Shown: one piece after another, positions 37,881 through 47,011 of the stretch
How the letters are laid out: every line of letters starts with the position of its first letter
Position numbering within the stretch: position 1 is the first letter of the stretch
Origin: Pseudomaricurvus alkylphenolicus
Lineage (GTDB): Bacteria > Pseudomonadota > Gammaproteobacteria > Pseudomonadales > Cellvibrionaceae
Assembly: GCF_011683955.1 (NCBI RefSeq)
Contig: NZ_JAAQPI010000020.1
Coordinates: 33,641-97,640 of the forward strand
Length of the DNA: 64,000 bases
Reading direction: 5' to 3'
The notes under the pieces: model-generated
What the model saw: the letters and a program-made list of their open reading frames with translations, nothing else
What the model was told of the DNA's origin: nothing
Databases searched by the model: none
Position numbers and translations under genes: made by a program

Positions 37881-38303
37881 CTATTGGGGATTCGGTGCCT
37901 CGGGATGGGTGATGCGCTCCAGCATTTCTTTGAGAATGTGACGCCGCGAAATCACCCCCACCACTTTGTCTTCCGAATTCACAACCGGGTAGATCTTGCG
38001 CTTGTGATTTTTCATATCCTCGGCCAGATCGAGCGCATTGCGATCTGGTGCGGATTTGGTGACTTCCTTGCTCATGATGTCACTCACTACAGCAACGCGG
38101 TCTTCATAGTACATGACCTGACTGACTGCACCGATACAGTCCTGCTCAGAAATCCAGCCAATCAAATGACCTTGAGCATCTACCACCGGGCCGCCCAGCA
38201 ACTCGTTCTTCACCAGAGCCACTGCCGCTTCCACCAGCGGCATCTCTGGCTCAAAGGAGACGAATTGACGACTCATGCAATCTGAAACCTTGATGGAATC
38301 CAT
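37881..38303 (-). CDS. CBS-domain pair protein
   Basis: 140 residues made of two CBS domains (~10-65 and ~75-132); the N-terminus reads IKVSDCMSRQFV and the second domain has VGVISRRHIL. CBS pairs bind adenine nucleotides and regulate partners, but no fused catalytic domain is present here. It stands alone, convergent with the pteridine reductase. The target is unknown. Confidence 0.9.
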   Translation of the reverse strand: MDSIKVSDCMSRQFVSFEPEMPLVEAAVALVKNELLGGPVVDAQGHLIGWISEQDCIGAVSQVMYYEDRVAVVSDIMSKEVTKSAPDRNALDLAEDMKNHKRKIYPVVNSEDKVVGVISRRHILKEMLERITHPEAPNPQ

Positions 38304-38430
38304 AGCTTTCCCTCTGTAGCAAAATATTCCCGAACCGGCCCAAAAGGCACAGGTCCTGAGTCTAGTCTACGCTTAAAGTGGAAACCCTGCCATTCGCAGG
38401 CATCGCAGTAAGATGATATTAGAGGCCATC

Positions 38431-38799
38431 ATGCTGGATTTTGAACTGTTACAGAATCAGGGCATTATCCGGGTGCACCCGGAGACCCCTCTACTGGCGA
38501 GGGATTTCGCCCAACTCAGTGAAACAGTAGATCGCTACCTCGCCGGTAACCGGCAACTGAAAGGCATTGTGATTAGCGCAGAAGACCAGCTTGGCTGGGA
38601 GGATTTTTCGGAATTGGTGTCCCACATCCGCTTTGACGGGGACCATCACCGAATCATTCCCAGGGTGGCGGCAGTGTCTGATGAGCCACTGGCAGGCATA
38701 CTTCCCCCTATTGAGCATCATTTTGCCGCCGCAGAAGTTCGGCGCTTTTCCAGCGAGGACTTTGAAACGGCTATCTCTTGGGTACAGGATTCAAACTGA
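38431..38799 (+). CDS. SpoIIAA-like (STAS-type) protein
   Basis: 122 residues, an alternating beta-alpha pattern with DFxxL near the start and LKGIVISAEDQLGWEDF in the middle, as in the SpoIIAA-like family. These proteins have a STAS/anti-sigma antagonist fold but are not known to act on sigma factors in gammaproteobacteria. I chose ATG 38431, which has AGAGG six bases upstream, over ATG 38413. It is followed by the carbonic anhydrase gene after 75 nt. Confidence 0.75.
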   Translation: MLDFELLQNQGIIRVHPETPLLARDFAQLSETVDRYLAGNRQLKGIVISAEDQLGWEDFSELVSHIRFDGDHHRIIPRVAAVSDEPLAGILPPIEHHFAAAEVRRFSSEDFETAISWVQDSN

Positions 38800-38874
38800 T
38801 ACTCATATTACCGCTGGCACTTTTGGGCTATGCTGTGCGCCTGTTTTACGCACTGACCATAAGAGGGAGCCCCT

Positions 38875-39396
38875 GTGATTGCTGACCTGAAAGACCGTAC
38901 AGTCAACGCCCATGAAGATTGTTTTGTAGCCCCTACGGCGACCGTCGTTGGTTCTGTCGAGCTGGCAGAAGGGTCCAGCGTCTGGTTCGGGGCCGTGCTT
39001 CGGGGCGACTGCGAACAGCTCAGCGTTGGCAAAAACAGCAATGTCCAGGATGGTGCCGTGCTGCATGCCGATCCGGGCTTTCCCCTGCAGATTGGTGAAG
39101 GTGTAACCATCGGTCATAACGCCACTGTTCACGGCTGTGTGGTTGGCCAAAACTCCCTGATCGGAATTAATGCCGTGGTATTGAACGGCGCCAGGATTGG
39201 CAATAATTGCCTGATTGGTGCCAGCGCTCTGGTGCCTGAGGGCATGGAGATTCCTGACGGCTCCCTGGTTCTGGGAGCCCCCGCCAAAGTCAAACGCAGT
39301 CTGTCGGAAAAAGAAATTGAGGGGTTAAAGCTCTCCGCCCAGCATTACGCAGACAATGGTCGTCGCTTCCGAGAGGAAATGGCCATTCGCCCTTAG
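38875..39396 (+). CDS. Gamma-class carbonic anhydrase-like protein (YrdA type)
   Basis: 173 residues, left-handed beta-helix with hexapeptide repeats (VGKNSNVQDGAVLHAD, IGHNATVHGCVVGQNSLIGINAVVLNG). The zinc histidines of gamma carbonic anhydrases are recognisable in HADPG and GHNATVHG. The family member YrdA binds metal but activity is doubtful, so this is a fold-level call. Start is GTG 38875 (MIADLKD), with AGGGAG upstream. The perfect dyad downstream at 39420-39457 may end the transcript. Confidence 0.88.
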   Translation: MIADLKDRTVNAHEDCFVAPTATVVGSVELAEGSSVWFGAVLRGDCEQLSVGKNSNVQDGAVLHADPGFPLQIGEGVTIGHNATVHGCVVGQNSLIGINAVVLNGARIGNNCLIGASALVPEGMEIPDGSLVLGAPAKVKRSLSEKEIEGLKLSAQHYADNGRRFREEMAIRP

Positions 39397-39419
39397 CCCT
39401 GATCCCAGCCTCTTGACCT

Positions 39420-39457
39420 GTCGCCTGGATCCATAGCAACATGTCGATCCAGGCGAC
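39420..39457. repeat. Perfect 12-bp inverted repeat
   Basis: GTCGCCTGGATC (39420-39431) and GATCCAGGCGAC (39446-39457) pair exactly around a 14-base loop. There is no T-run on either side, so it is a strong hairpin but not a textbook terminator. It follows the carbonic anhydrase stop by 23 bases and is followed by a near-duplicate of CACTATCGCTTAAAC / CACTGTCACTTAAAC. Confidence 0.7.
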
Positions 39458-39576
39458 ATCACTATCGCTTAAACGACGCCACTGTCACTTAAACATAGTG
39501 TGAACTGCTTCGAAGCATCGATGCACAAGCCCGTGTTTTAATAATCCCGACGATTGGCAAGCCCTCAGAGGTCACC

Positions 39577-39924
39577 ATGGCAATTACAACCCTCACCGAA
39601 CCGCAGCTGCTCGGCAGCCGCGAAATTCAGTTTCTGAACCGCCAGGAAACGCGCCACACCCACCTGCAGCGCCTGGTAATGGACTTCGGATTTCGTGTGC
39701 TGGAACTGCTTCAGAGCCGCCATGACGGAGGCTCCCAGGATGAGATCAATAAGAGATTTGTGTTAGTAACGGATGACTACCGCCAGAGTAAGCTGTCGGC
39801 AATTACACCCGAATTTGAGTGTCTGAGCGGTCTCAACGATCATGTCGGCAACCACATGACCAATCTTCTGCACGACTACCTGTTTGGCTTTGTTGATGAG
39901 GACATTTCTCTGGCGCAGGCCTGA
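39577..39924 (+). CDS. Hypothetical protein
   Basis: 115 residues, soluble, no known motif. A charged N-terminal half (ETRHTHLQRLVMDFGFRVLELL) is followed by a C-terminal stretch with LHDYLFGFVDEDISL. The ATG is preceded by AGAGG. It is flanked by a dyad and by the convergent radical SAM gene. Codon usage looks like that of its neighbours. I cannot assign a function and would not exclude that a longer homologue exists. Confidence 0.6.
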   Translation: MAITTLTEPQLLGSREIQFLNRQETRHTHLQRLVMDFGFRVLELLQSRHDGGSQDEINKRFVLVTDDYRQSKLSAITPEFECLSGLNDHVGNHMTNLLHDYLFGFVDEDISLAQA

Positions 39925-39942
39925 TTGCCCCCTCAACCCCGA

Positions 39943-40833
39943 TCACAATCCCCGCTGCCACTCTTGTCGCAGTGGTATGCGGCCAGGTTGACGCAAGGCC
40001 AGGCGCACTTGCTTCAGCAGAGCTTCCTTGTCACGACCCAATATTCCCTTCAAGACCAGATAATTCGAGGCGTGATCGCTGCGGAACACCGTGCGTTCCA
40101 GCTCCAGATTCTCCAGCAATAACTCCATCTCCTCGAACAACCGGGTCTGCCCCAAGGGCTGAAAACGGCCCTCGAAGTTATGCTGATATCGTTGATCTCC
40201 CGCCGGAAATGAGACCACCAGCGTTGAAAGAAAGTCGGGCTGCGCCGCGTTCATCAGCCGGGCGGAATTAACGGCATGCTGGCGAGAATATTGCTCACCG
40301 CCCAGCCCATTAAGAATCATCACCGAACTCTTCATACCCGCTGCTTTGATCTTCTGCAGTGCTTCCAGCGAAGAGGCAAAATTCTCGCCTTTCTCCACCA
40401 GAGACAACACCTGATCATCGCCGCTCTCACAGCCCACATACATCATGCTGAGGCCCAACTGCCGCAGCTCCGTCAGTTCTTCTACGGATTTTTTCTTAAG
40501 GTTTCTGGGCAGGCAGTAGGAGGAAATCCGTTGGACATCCGGATAGTAACTCTTCACCAACTCCAGAATCTCGCGCAAACGCCGCACCGACAGGGTCATG
40601 GCGTCACCATCGGCAAGAAAAACCCGACGCACCGGATAGCCTGCCTGAGCCAATTGCATCAGTTGCTGGTCCAGCTCTTCTATCGGCTTCGGACGAAAAC
40701 GCTTCTGCGACTGAGTGTACATTTCGCAGAAGGTGCATTTGTTCCAAGAGCAGCCGTTGGTCACTTGTAAAATCAGTGAGCGCGCCTCGCTCGGAGGGCG
40801 AAACACCGGGTCGATATAATCCAGAGGGTACAT
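39943..40833 (-). CDS. Radical SAM protein with CX4CX2C cluster motif
   Basis: 296 residues, a radical-SAM core. The cluster motif is NGCSWNKCTFC, so the spacing is CX4CX2C rather than CX3CX2C; this is known in a subset of the superfamily. The barrel signatures ADGDAMTL, VGCESGDDQVL and ILNGLGGE are present. I do not recognise a specific reaction. It is followed downstream by no gene on this strand within 700 bases and lies 10 nt downstream of the DUF2750-like gene, so the two are probably cotranscribed. Confidence 0.88.
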   Translation of the reverse strand: MYPLDYIDPVFRPPSEARSLILQVTNGCSWNKCTFCEMYTQSQKRFRPKPIEELDQQLMQLAQAGYPVRRVFLADGDAMTLSVRRLREILELVKSYYPDVQRISSYCLPRNLKKKSVEELTELRQLGLSMMYVGCESGDDQVLSLVEKGENFASSLEALQKIKAAGMKSSVMILNGLGGEQYSRQHAVNSARLMNAAQPDFLSTLVVSFPAGDQRYQHNFEGRFQPLGQTRLFEEMELLLENLELERTVFRSDHASNYLVLKGILGRDKEALLKQVRLALRQPGRIPLRQEWQRGL

Positions 40834-40843
40834 GTCCGCAGAC

Positions 40844-41206
40844 CTACTTCATCTCGCTGTCGAATTCTTCGGCCAGATCCAGAGGTTCCATCTCCATACC
40901 TTCCAGCTCTTCCGTCCAGTTGATGCCCACCAGCAGAATATCCGCGTGCATACCGTCAACCCATTCATCCAGAAACTCTTCCAGCGAAACCGGCACCGGC
41001 TTGTAAACCGACCACTCGTCGACACAGACCGCCTGGGCAAATTCCGGCTGTGACCAAAAAGGCATCACATCGACGTCGTCGTTATCCTCCGAGGGACACA
41101 GCGCAAAGCCCTCCGGCCCTTCGAGACCCCAGACGCAGCCGGTCTCCAGGGCTTCGACAATAAAGCGGTCCAGGTTTTCCTCGACGTTTTCAGACAGTGG
41201 CTCCAT
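40844..41206 (-). CDS. DUF2750-like protein
   Basis: 120 residues starting at M in MEPLSENVEENLDRF. The block VWGLEGPEGFALCPSED resembles the DUF2750 family; the protein is acidic, Trp-rich and soluble. An upstream ATG at 41239 is in frame but overlaps the -10 TATAAT (41238-41243), so it would not be in the mRNA, which decides the start at 41206. Function unknown. It is followed by the radical SAM gene after 10 nt. Confidence 0.78.
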   Translation of the reverse strand: MEPLSENVEENLDRFIVEALETGCVWGLEGPEGFALCPSEDNDDVDVMPFWSQPEFAQAVCVDEWSVYKPVPVSLEEFLDEWVDGMHADILLVGINWTEELEGMEMEPLDLAEEFDSEMK

Positions 41207-41237
41207 AGCAACTCGCTCGCAGTAAAACTTTCGCGCC

Positions 41238-41243
41238 ATTATA
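41238..41243 (-). promoter_or_regulatory. Consensus -10 for the DUF2750-radical SAM unit
   Basis: On the minus strand TATAAT reads from 41243 to 41238, about 32 bases before the start of the DUF2750-like gene. A good -35 is lacking (a TTGGCT sits 19 bases upstream). The divergent AraC gene starts 48 bases away. Confidence 0.45.
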
Positions 41244-41290
41244 GAGCAAAGATGGATGATGGAGCCAAACCCGCGTAAACTCTGTTACCC

Positions 41291-42331
41291 ATGCAGCACT
41301 CCCCGTCCATCATCGGCAGCTGGCTGACCCTGTTTGTCGCCACCCTGGAATACTACGGCGTTGATCGCGACGAGTTCCTGAAATCCAGGGGCGTCGATTA
41401 CGAGCGGCAATCAGATCCCGATCAACGCATTCCGTTGGCGTTGATGGCAACACTTTGGGAAGACGCAGCCGCATTAACCGGCGACCCCCACATCGGCCTG
41501 CGAGCAGGCAGCTTCGTCACCCCCACCACCTTTAGCGCGCTGGGCATCGCCCTATGGAGCAGCTGTAGCATCAAGGATCTACTGGTGTGCTGGTGTCGCT
41601 ATATGGCGGCGTTCAGTACCGCTGCCGACGAGATCACCCTCAGAGAAGCCGAAGACACTCTGGTGATGACCGGGAGTGTCCGTTTTACGCCACAGGCCAG
41701 GGCCTCGGACTATGCCATCGATGCGACCTTTTCTGCCCTGTCCCACCTGTGCCGCAAGCATTCCACCTTTGATTTTCATCCCTTGGAAATGACGCTACCC
41801 CGCCCACAACCCGTCGACCCCGACTCCTATGATCAATGGTTTGGCTGCCCCGTGAGCTATCACTCCCATCAATTTGAAGCGACCTATGATCGTCACCAGG
41901 CGGAAACGCCGATCCCGGGGGGTAACCGCCAACTGGCTCAGGCAACCGAACAACTGGTTGCTGATTACCTGGCAAAACTGCAGACGCCCACCCTCGAACA
42001 GCAGTTGCAGAATGTCTTGTTTGAACGCCTGCCCCGGGGAGAGGCCAATCTGGAAAATGTCGCCAGCGAGTTGCATATGAGCCCGAGAACCTTGCATCGC
42101 AAGCTGGAAGAGCAGGGCAGCAGCTACCGCCAAGAATTGGAAAACGTGCGACGGCAGCTGGCGTTGCAATATATGAAGGGCGATGACCTCAGCATCGGCG
42201 ACATCGGTTTTTTACTGGGCTTCTCCAATACCAGCAACTTCAGCCGCGCCTTCAAACGGTGGACAGGGCAGACCCCAAAGACCTATCGAGCCGTCAATTC
42301 ATCACCACCTCCGGCTTGCGACGACCACTGA
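41291..42331 (+). CDS. AraC-family transcriptional regulator (OruR-like)
   Basis: 346 residues. The N-terminal ~190 residues match the arabinose-binding-like domain of the OruR/ArgR-type AraC group (DPHIGLRAGSFVTPTTFSALG). The C-terminal HTH domain (~245-335) shows VASELHMSPRTLHRKL and a second helix in IGFLLGFSNTSNFSRAFKRWTG. These regulators respond to small amines or amino acids; the ligand is not predictable. The ATG has no clear ribosome site. The 3' end overlaps the convergent ompA-like gene by 38 bases. Confidence 0.9.
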   Translation: MQHSPSIIGSWLTLFVATLEYYGVDRDEFLKSRGVDYERQSDPDQRIPLALMATLWEDAAALTGDPHIGLRAGSFVTPTTFSALGIALWSSCSIKDLLVCWCRYMAAFSTAADEITLREAEDTLVMTGSVRFTPQARASDYAIDATFSALSHLCRKHSTFDFHPLEMTLPRPQPVDPDSYDQWFGCPVSYHSHQFEATYDRHQAETPIPGGNRQLAQATEQLVADYLAKLQTPTLEQQLQNVLFERLPRGEANLENVASELHMSPRTLHRKLEEQGSSYRQELENVRRQLALQYMKGDDLSIGDIGFLLGFSNTSNFSRAFKRWTGQTPKTYRAVNSSPPPACDDH

Positions 42332-42977
42332 GAATATCGATATCGACACGGCGCTCGGCGGCATAAGCCCGATGATCACCCTTATCGGCGCGGGAGCGGC
42401 TGGAACCATGGCTGTATAACTCTACCCGCTCCGGTTTTACACCCGCGGCAACCAAGGCTTCTTCCACCGCTTTCGCCCGATACTGGGACAGGACATTGTT
42501 GTACTCATCGGTTCCGCGTGGGTCCGCGTGTCCGTCGAGTCGTATGCGCCATTGAGGCCACTGCTGCATGAGCCTGGCCACCCGCTCCACACGATCGCGC
42601 CCCCGCTCGGTCAGCTGATCCGAAGCCGTGTGGAACAATACCTGAGTATTGAGAGATTCCAGGGCCATTTGCTGCAGTTTCTCCGTTTCCTCTCTGGCCT
42701 GCACCAGTTGAGCATTCAGTCGTTCAATCTCTTCGTTTGCCACTGCCACCGATTGCGTCATGGTGTCCACCTCATCTGCCTGTTTGATTTGCTCCCCGAT
42801 ATAAGCGCCGCCCAATGCTCCCAGAATCATACCAACAGGCCCTCCCAGGGCCGCGCCGGCCAACGCCGAAGTAGTAAAGGCAGCCCCCTGCTTGAGCTCT
42901 GTTGCCTCAGGCGTTGCCTGAGCTGATGTTGCCACTGTGCAGGTTGCCAAAGTGAGTATTGCCATTGTCTTTTTCAC
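42294..42977 (-). CDS. OmpA-family protein with glycine-zipper
   Basis: 227 residues. A signal peptide (cleavage near ~21, after AQA), glycine-zipper stretch ~38-62 (LAGAALGGPVGMILGALGGAYIG), coiled segment ~72-105, and an OmpA peptidoglycan-binding domain ~110-215 (LDGHADPRGTDEYN, AERRVDIDI) are visible. It should be in the outer membrane or periplasm with its C-terminus on peptidoglycan. It is shorter than OmpA porins and lacks a beta-barrel; it resembles the PdsO-like group, but no sortase gene is here. It overlaps the AraC gene's 3' end by 38 bases. Confidence 0.88.
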   Translation of the reverse strand: MKKTMAILTLATCTVATSAQATPEATELKQGAAFTTSALAGAALGGPVGMILGALGGAYIGEQIKQADEVDTMTQSVAVANEEIERLNAQLVQAREETEKLQQMALESLNTQVLFHTASDQLTERGRDRVERVARLMQQWPQWRIRLDGHADPRGTDEYNNVLSQYRAKAVEEALVAAGVKPERVELYSHGSSRSRADKGDHRAYAAERRVDIDILSGRRKPEVVMN

Positions 42978-43155
42978 GCGGTTGTCTCCGTTGCCTGTGA
43001 TTTGATGGTTATTACAGCGCTCAAATCAGACTCACAGCGGGTAAGAAAAAGGCAGGTTGAAGGGAAATCATGATGAATTGTGGCAGCCGCATCTGGTACA
43101 GTTCGTGCTCCACATTCAGGCACCCTTAGCCATACCAACCTTTGGAAGTTCCACC

Positions 43156-44019
43156 ATGAGCCAACCACGCTATGTTCTGACGTTCAGCTGCCCGGACCGC
43201 CACGGCATTGTGGCTGCGGTCACGTCGTTTCTGGCCAACCACTGTTACAACATCGAAGAATCGTCACAATTTGAGGACACCTCAGAGAAACGCTTCTTTA
43301 TGCGCACCGAGTTCACAGCGGCTAATGACAGCGCCACCGACATTGATCTGCTGCGGGAGCAGTTTTCTCAGCTGGCAGCCACCGACCAGATGCAGTGGCA
43401 ATTGTGCGATCTGTGCGAACGCCCGAAGGTGGTGCTGGCCGTGTCTCGCTGGGGCCACTGCCTGAACACACTGCTGCACAAGTGGAAAGAAGGCACCCTG
43501 CCTGTCGACATCGTGGCGGTGGTTTCCAACCATGAAGATATGCGCGATCTGGTGGAGTGGTATAACCTGCCCTATCACTATTTGCCGATTACGGCAGATA
43601 CCAAACCTCAACAGGAAGCCCAAATTCTGGAGGTGATGGAGAACACGCAGGCGGACTTCCTGGTATTGGCCCGCTACATGCAGATTCTGTCCAACGAGCT
43701 TTGCCAGAAGCTGGAAGGCAGAGCCATTAATATTCACCACTCTTTCCTGCCCGGCTTCAAAGGGGCCAAACCCTACCATCAAGCCTACGAACGCGGCGTG
43801 AAACTGATTGGTGCCACCGCTCACTTCGTCACTTCGGATCTGGACGAAGGCCCCATCATCGAACAGGAGGTGGAGCGTGTTTCTCACACCAACTCTCCCG
43901 AACAACTGGTGGAAATCGGTCACGACATCGAAAGTGTGGTGCTCTACCGGGCGGTGCGCTGGCATGCTGAACACCGTGTTTTGCTCAACGGCAACCGTAC
44001 TGTGGTGTTTCGCCGCTAA
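43156..44019 (+). CDS. purU: Formyltetrahydrofolate deformylase
   Basis: 287 residues from ATG 43156 (GGAAG eight bases upstream); a further upstream in-frame start at 43057 adds residues unlike the family. Residues 1-85 form an ACT domain and the rest a formyltransferase-type fold with the catalytic INIHHSFLPGFKGAKPY and the Asp in SDLDEGPIIEQ. It hydrolyses 10-formyl-THF to formate and THF, supplying formate for purT and balancing one-carbon pools. An 8-bp dyad follows the gene. Confidence 0.95.
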   Translation: MSQPRYVLTFSCPDRHGIVAAVTSFLANHCYNIEESSQFEDTSEKRFFMRTEFTAANDSATDIDLLREQFSQLAATDQMQWQLCDLCERPKVVLAVSRWGHCLNTLLHKWKEGTLPVDIVAVVSNHEDMRDLVEWYNLPYHYLPITADTKPQQEAQILEVMENTQADFLVLARYMQILSNELCQKLEGRAINIHHSFLPGFKGAKPYHQAYERGVKLIGATAHFVTSDLDEGPIIEQEVERVSHTNSPEQLVEIGHDIESVVLYRAVRWHAEHRVLLNGNRTVVFRR

Positions 44020-44062
44020 GCACTCGACTGGAAAAGAGTGACTGCTCGCTCCAACATGCTCG

Positions 44063-44085
44063 GGCCGACCTGTACCCGGTCGGCC
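44063..44085 (+). terminator. Possible hairpin after purU
   Basis: GGCCGACC (44063-44070) pairs perfectly with GGTCGGCC (44078-44085). No T-run follows, so termination is uncertain; it may work with Rho or stabilise the 3' end. Confidence 0.35.
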
Positions 44086-44229
44086 AAATCCCCTCATCCT
44101 CTGTTTGGCCCAAGATCCCCTGACCTAAACCTCTAAACGAGCCGGACACGAAACTGTCACAGTGCAGCGATACCCTGGCACTCCGAACTCTGCCCCCCAC
44201 GTTCACACCGGCGCTGAGAGTTAAGCCTG

Positions 44230-46218
44230 ATGAAGTTTCAGTTCCTATCTGCCCGCCAGTCCATTCTGGTGAATGTTGTTGCCGGCCCGCTACTGATACT
44301 GCTGTTGGCGCTTTCCGGGCTGCTTCTGGAAGCCAATTTCCTGTACGACCAACACGCCCTGCTGAAACGCCAACAAAGCTCCGCCCGCACTGCGGCGGAA
44401 CTCAATATTGCATTGAAAAACCAGACCCAGGCCTGGAGTGATTATCTGCTTCATGCCAGTGTCAACAACGAAACGGGGCTCTGGACACAGTTTCGTATGC
44501 GCGAGCGAGCCACCCTGGAGCTGGCTAATGAGCTACTGGTTAAGATTGACGACGAAGACCTTCACCGCCAGATCCGCACCATTATCTATGCACTTGAAGT
44601 GCTTCGAATTGCCTACCAGGAATCGCGCGCAGGTTTTCTTAACGACAGTGGCAACCCCGGTGCTGCAAATATGCAAGTACGCAATATTGATCAAACACCA
44701 AGTACCTTAATCGAGAACCTATACCAGAACATCGAGTTTCAGGCAGAAGCCGCTTCTGAAGAATTGCGAGAACGCAGCGTCAGGCTCTCCGGCCTGTTTG
44801 CCGCACTGCTGCTTCTGGCCACAATCATCTACATCCGCTTCAGCGGTCGGCACATTCGCCGCCTGCTGGACAAACAGGATCGCAGTCACCAGCGAGTGCA
44901 GTGGCTATTGAAACACGATTATCTGACTCGTTTGTTAACCCGTAACAGCCTGATTCAGGAGATCGAAAATAACATTCAGGAAAAGCAGTCGCTTTATATT
45001 TTTCATATCAGTCTCTCGAATATCAAAGATGCGGCCCAGTCCCACGGCCACTCTCTCCAAGATCAATTGATTCGTGTGGCGGCCCGTCGCCTCTCCTCTG
45101 AAAAACGCCCTCAGGACTTGCTGGCCCGCTCTATAGGAGAAGAATTTGTTCTTTTGGTTCGGGACGACGAGAACCTTGTGGTGCGCAGCTATGCACGGCA
45201 GTTACTGAGCAAAGTAAACACCGATTTCAGCGTCGCCGGATTTCGCTATCAGATCGCTGGCGCGATGGGCATCAGCCACTACCCTTCCCATGCGGATGAT
45301 TGTGCCAGTCTGTTGCAGAAAGCGGACATCGCCGCTGTACACAGTCGTACCCGCAACCTGCAATCGCCCTGTGTGTTCGCTCCGGCAATGACCAATAACA
45401 TTCTTAAGAAGTTTGAGCTGGTGGACGAACTCAAGCAGGCAATTTATCTGCATCAACTGGAAGTCGTGTTTCAGCCCCAGGTGAACCTGCAAACCCGCAA
45501 AATCGTCGGCTTGGAAGCACTGGCCAGGCTGACTACGGATAACCCACAACTTAACTCGCCGCAGGTGTTTATTCCTCTTGCGGAAGAAACCGGTCTCATA
45601 CACCGTCTGGGCAAACTGGTATTCCAGCGAGCCCTGCAGCCGTTTGCCCAGTGGTCAGAGCAACATCCTGAATTGAATTTGTCCATCAATGTTTCAGCCC
45701 GCCAGCTGGAAGCACCGGACTTTGCTGATGTGGCGGCATCGGCCTGCCGGGATTTTCGTGTTGCCTGCGAGCGTGTCGACATCGAATTGACGGAGTCCAA
45801 CTACATCGATGGGCATCATCCGCAACTCGATCGGTTGCGCGAATCCGGCTTCCGTCTCAGTATTGATGACTTTGGCACCGGTTATTCCAATCTGGGTTAC
45901 CTGGCCCGCTTTGTCCCCCAGCAGCTAAAGATCGACAAATCCTTTGTTGACAAGATTACAGAGTCAGATCGCAGTCATGCGTTGGTTCAGTCCATGGTGG
46001 GCCTGGCGCAAAGTCAGCAGATTGAGGTGGTGGCTGAAGGTATCGAAACGGAGATCCAGGCCCACATACTCAAGCAGATGGGCGTCGATGTGGGGCAGGG
46101 TTATCTGTTTAGCAAACCGGTAGACGCTGCCGGTATAGACACATTTTTGAACAAGGATCGAAGGCAACTCAAGGCTTCCGGCCAGCTGGTCTCCCTGTAT
46201 CCACAGAACTTCAGCTAG
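44230..46218 (+). CDS. EAL phosphodiesterase with degenerate GGDEF domain
   Basis: 662 residues. TM segments at ~13-37 and ~191-209 flank a periplasmic helical sensor. A GGDEF-like domain ~235-395 has the active loop changed to S-I-G303-E-E-F and a weakened substrate region, so cyclase activity is unlikely; it may still bind GTP and regulate. The EAL domain ~405-645 keeps E429-A-L, the ELTE motif and D546-D547-F-G-T-G, so it should hydrolyse c-di-GMP. It is about 23 kb from the diguanylate cyclase at 19062. Its stop touches the convergent SPOR gene. Confidence 0.9.
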   Translation: MKFQFLSARQSILVNVVAGPLLILLLALSGLLLEANFLYDQHALLKRQQSSARTAAELNIALKNQTQAWSDYLLHASVNNETGLWTQFRMRERATLELANELLVKIDDEDLHRQIRTIIYALEVLRIAYQESRAGFLNDSGNPGAANMQVRNIDQTPSTLIENLYQNIEFQAEAASEELRERSVRLSGLFAALLLLATIIYIRFSGRHIRRLLDKQDRSHQRVQWLLKHDYLTRLLTRNSLIQEIENNIQEKQSLYIFHISLSNIKDAAQSHGHSLQDQLIRVAARRLSSEKRPQDLLARSIGEEFVLLVRDDENLVVRSYARQLLSKVNTDFSVAGFRYQIAGAMGISHYPSHADDCASLLQKADIAAVHSRTRNLQSPCVFAPAMTNNILKKFELVDELKQAIYLHQLEVVFQPQVNLQTRKIVGLEALARLTTDNPQLNSPQVFIPLAEETGLIHRLGKLVFQRALQPFAQWSEQHPELNLSINVSARQLEAPDFADVAASACRDFRVACERVDIELTESNYIDGHHPQLDRLRESGFRLSIDDFGTGYSNLGYLARFVPQQLKIDKSFVDKITESDRSHALVQSMVGLAQSQQIEVVAEGIETEIQAHILKQMGVDVGQGYLFSKPVDAAGIDTFLNKDRRQLKASGQLVSLYPQNFS

Positions 46219-46973
46219 AGAAGTGCCTCACACGGCAGGAAAGAAGCCTGCTCTAATCTCACTATGTAGGCCCCCTGCTGAGCGAGCAGGTCGTAGTCCT
46301 GAAGGTGCTGGCGCGCATCGCTGTAGGATTGATAGACGCCATAGTAAACCGAAAACAGACCGTCTTCCCGTTCCCGACAGGTCAGCGCAATACCCGGGTG
46401 TCGCTGAGCAAAGTCATGCCCCTGTTTCGCATCCGCAAAAACCGCAGTCTGGATGCTGTAGACCAACTCGTAAGGGGCGTTCTGTCGCAAAGTCAGGCGT
46501 GGCGCCTCCCCCTGCCCATCAGCAGTCGCTGGTGCTGGCACCGGAGTAGAAGCCGACAGACCGAGGGGTGCTGGATCCGGCTCTGCCTCCAGGCGAATAC
46601 TGGGTGAATCCTGAGGTCCCTGAACGGACACAAGCAACGGATATCGACTTCGCCCCCAAGTCTTCAATGCCTTCCCCAGAGCTGCCACACCGGCGGCTCT
46701 GCTGGTGTATTGCCCCAGATAGACCAGTCGCCTGCCACCTTCTACTGTCACCTTGTAGACGATATCGGCTCTGCTGCTGAGTTCGTTTTCGCCCGCTTGC
46801 TCCAGCAGTTGAATGCTGTAGTACCGTCTGTTGTTTGGGGAAGCAACGGCTTGCGACTCCTCGCAGCGAAATCCGCTCTCATGACCACCACTGAGGCAGT
46901 ATTGATCATTTGCCAATAGTGTTGGTATCCACACAACCCCGATGCAGATCAAAAGAGTCCTTACACATGTCAT
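46215..46973 (-). CDS. Secreted SPOR-like domain protein
   Basis: 252 residues from ATG 46973; upstream in-frame ATGs at 46994 and 46988 are possible. A signal peptide (MTCVRTLLICIG) ends near ~22 (LLAND). A first repeat-like region ~25-110 (YYSIQLLEQAG) and a second ~165-245 (ELVYSIQTAVFADAKQG, VYYGVYQSYSDARQHL) have the SPOR-like alternating pattern, separated by a Pro-Ala linker. SPOR domains bind denuded peptidoglycan at the septum; I call this only by pattern. It converges on the EAL gene and overlaps its stop. Confidence 0.65.
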   Translation of the reverse strand: MTCVRTLLICIGVVWIPTLLANDQYCLSGGHESGFRCEESQAVASPNNRRYYSIQLLEQAGENELSSRADIVYKVTVEGGRRLVYLGQYTSRAAGVAALGKALKTWGRSRYPLLVSVQGPQDSPSIRLEAEPDPAPLGLSASTPVPAPATADGQGEAPRLTLRQNAPYELVYSIQTAVFADAKQGHDFAQRHPGIALTCREREDGLFSVYYGVYQSYSDARQHLQDYDLLAQQGAYIVRLEQASFLPCEALL

Positions 46974-47011
46974 TACAAGCGCCCCCATCGCCATGCCTGA
47001 CTAACCATAAC

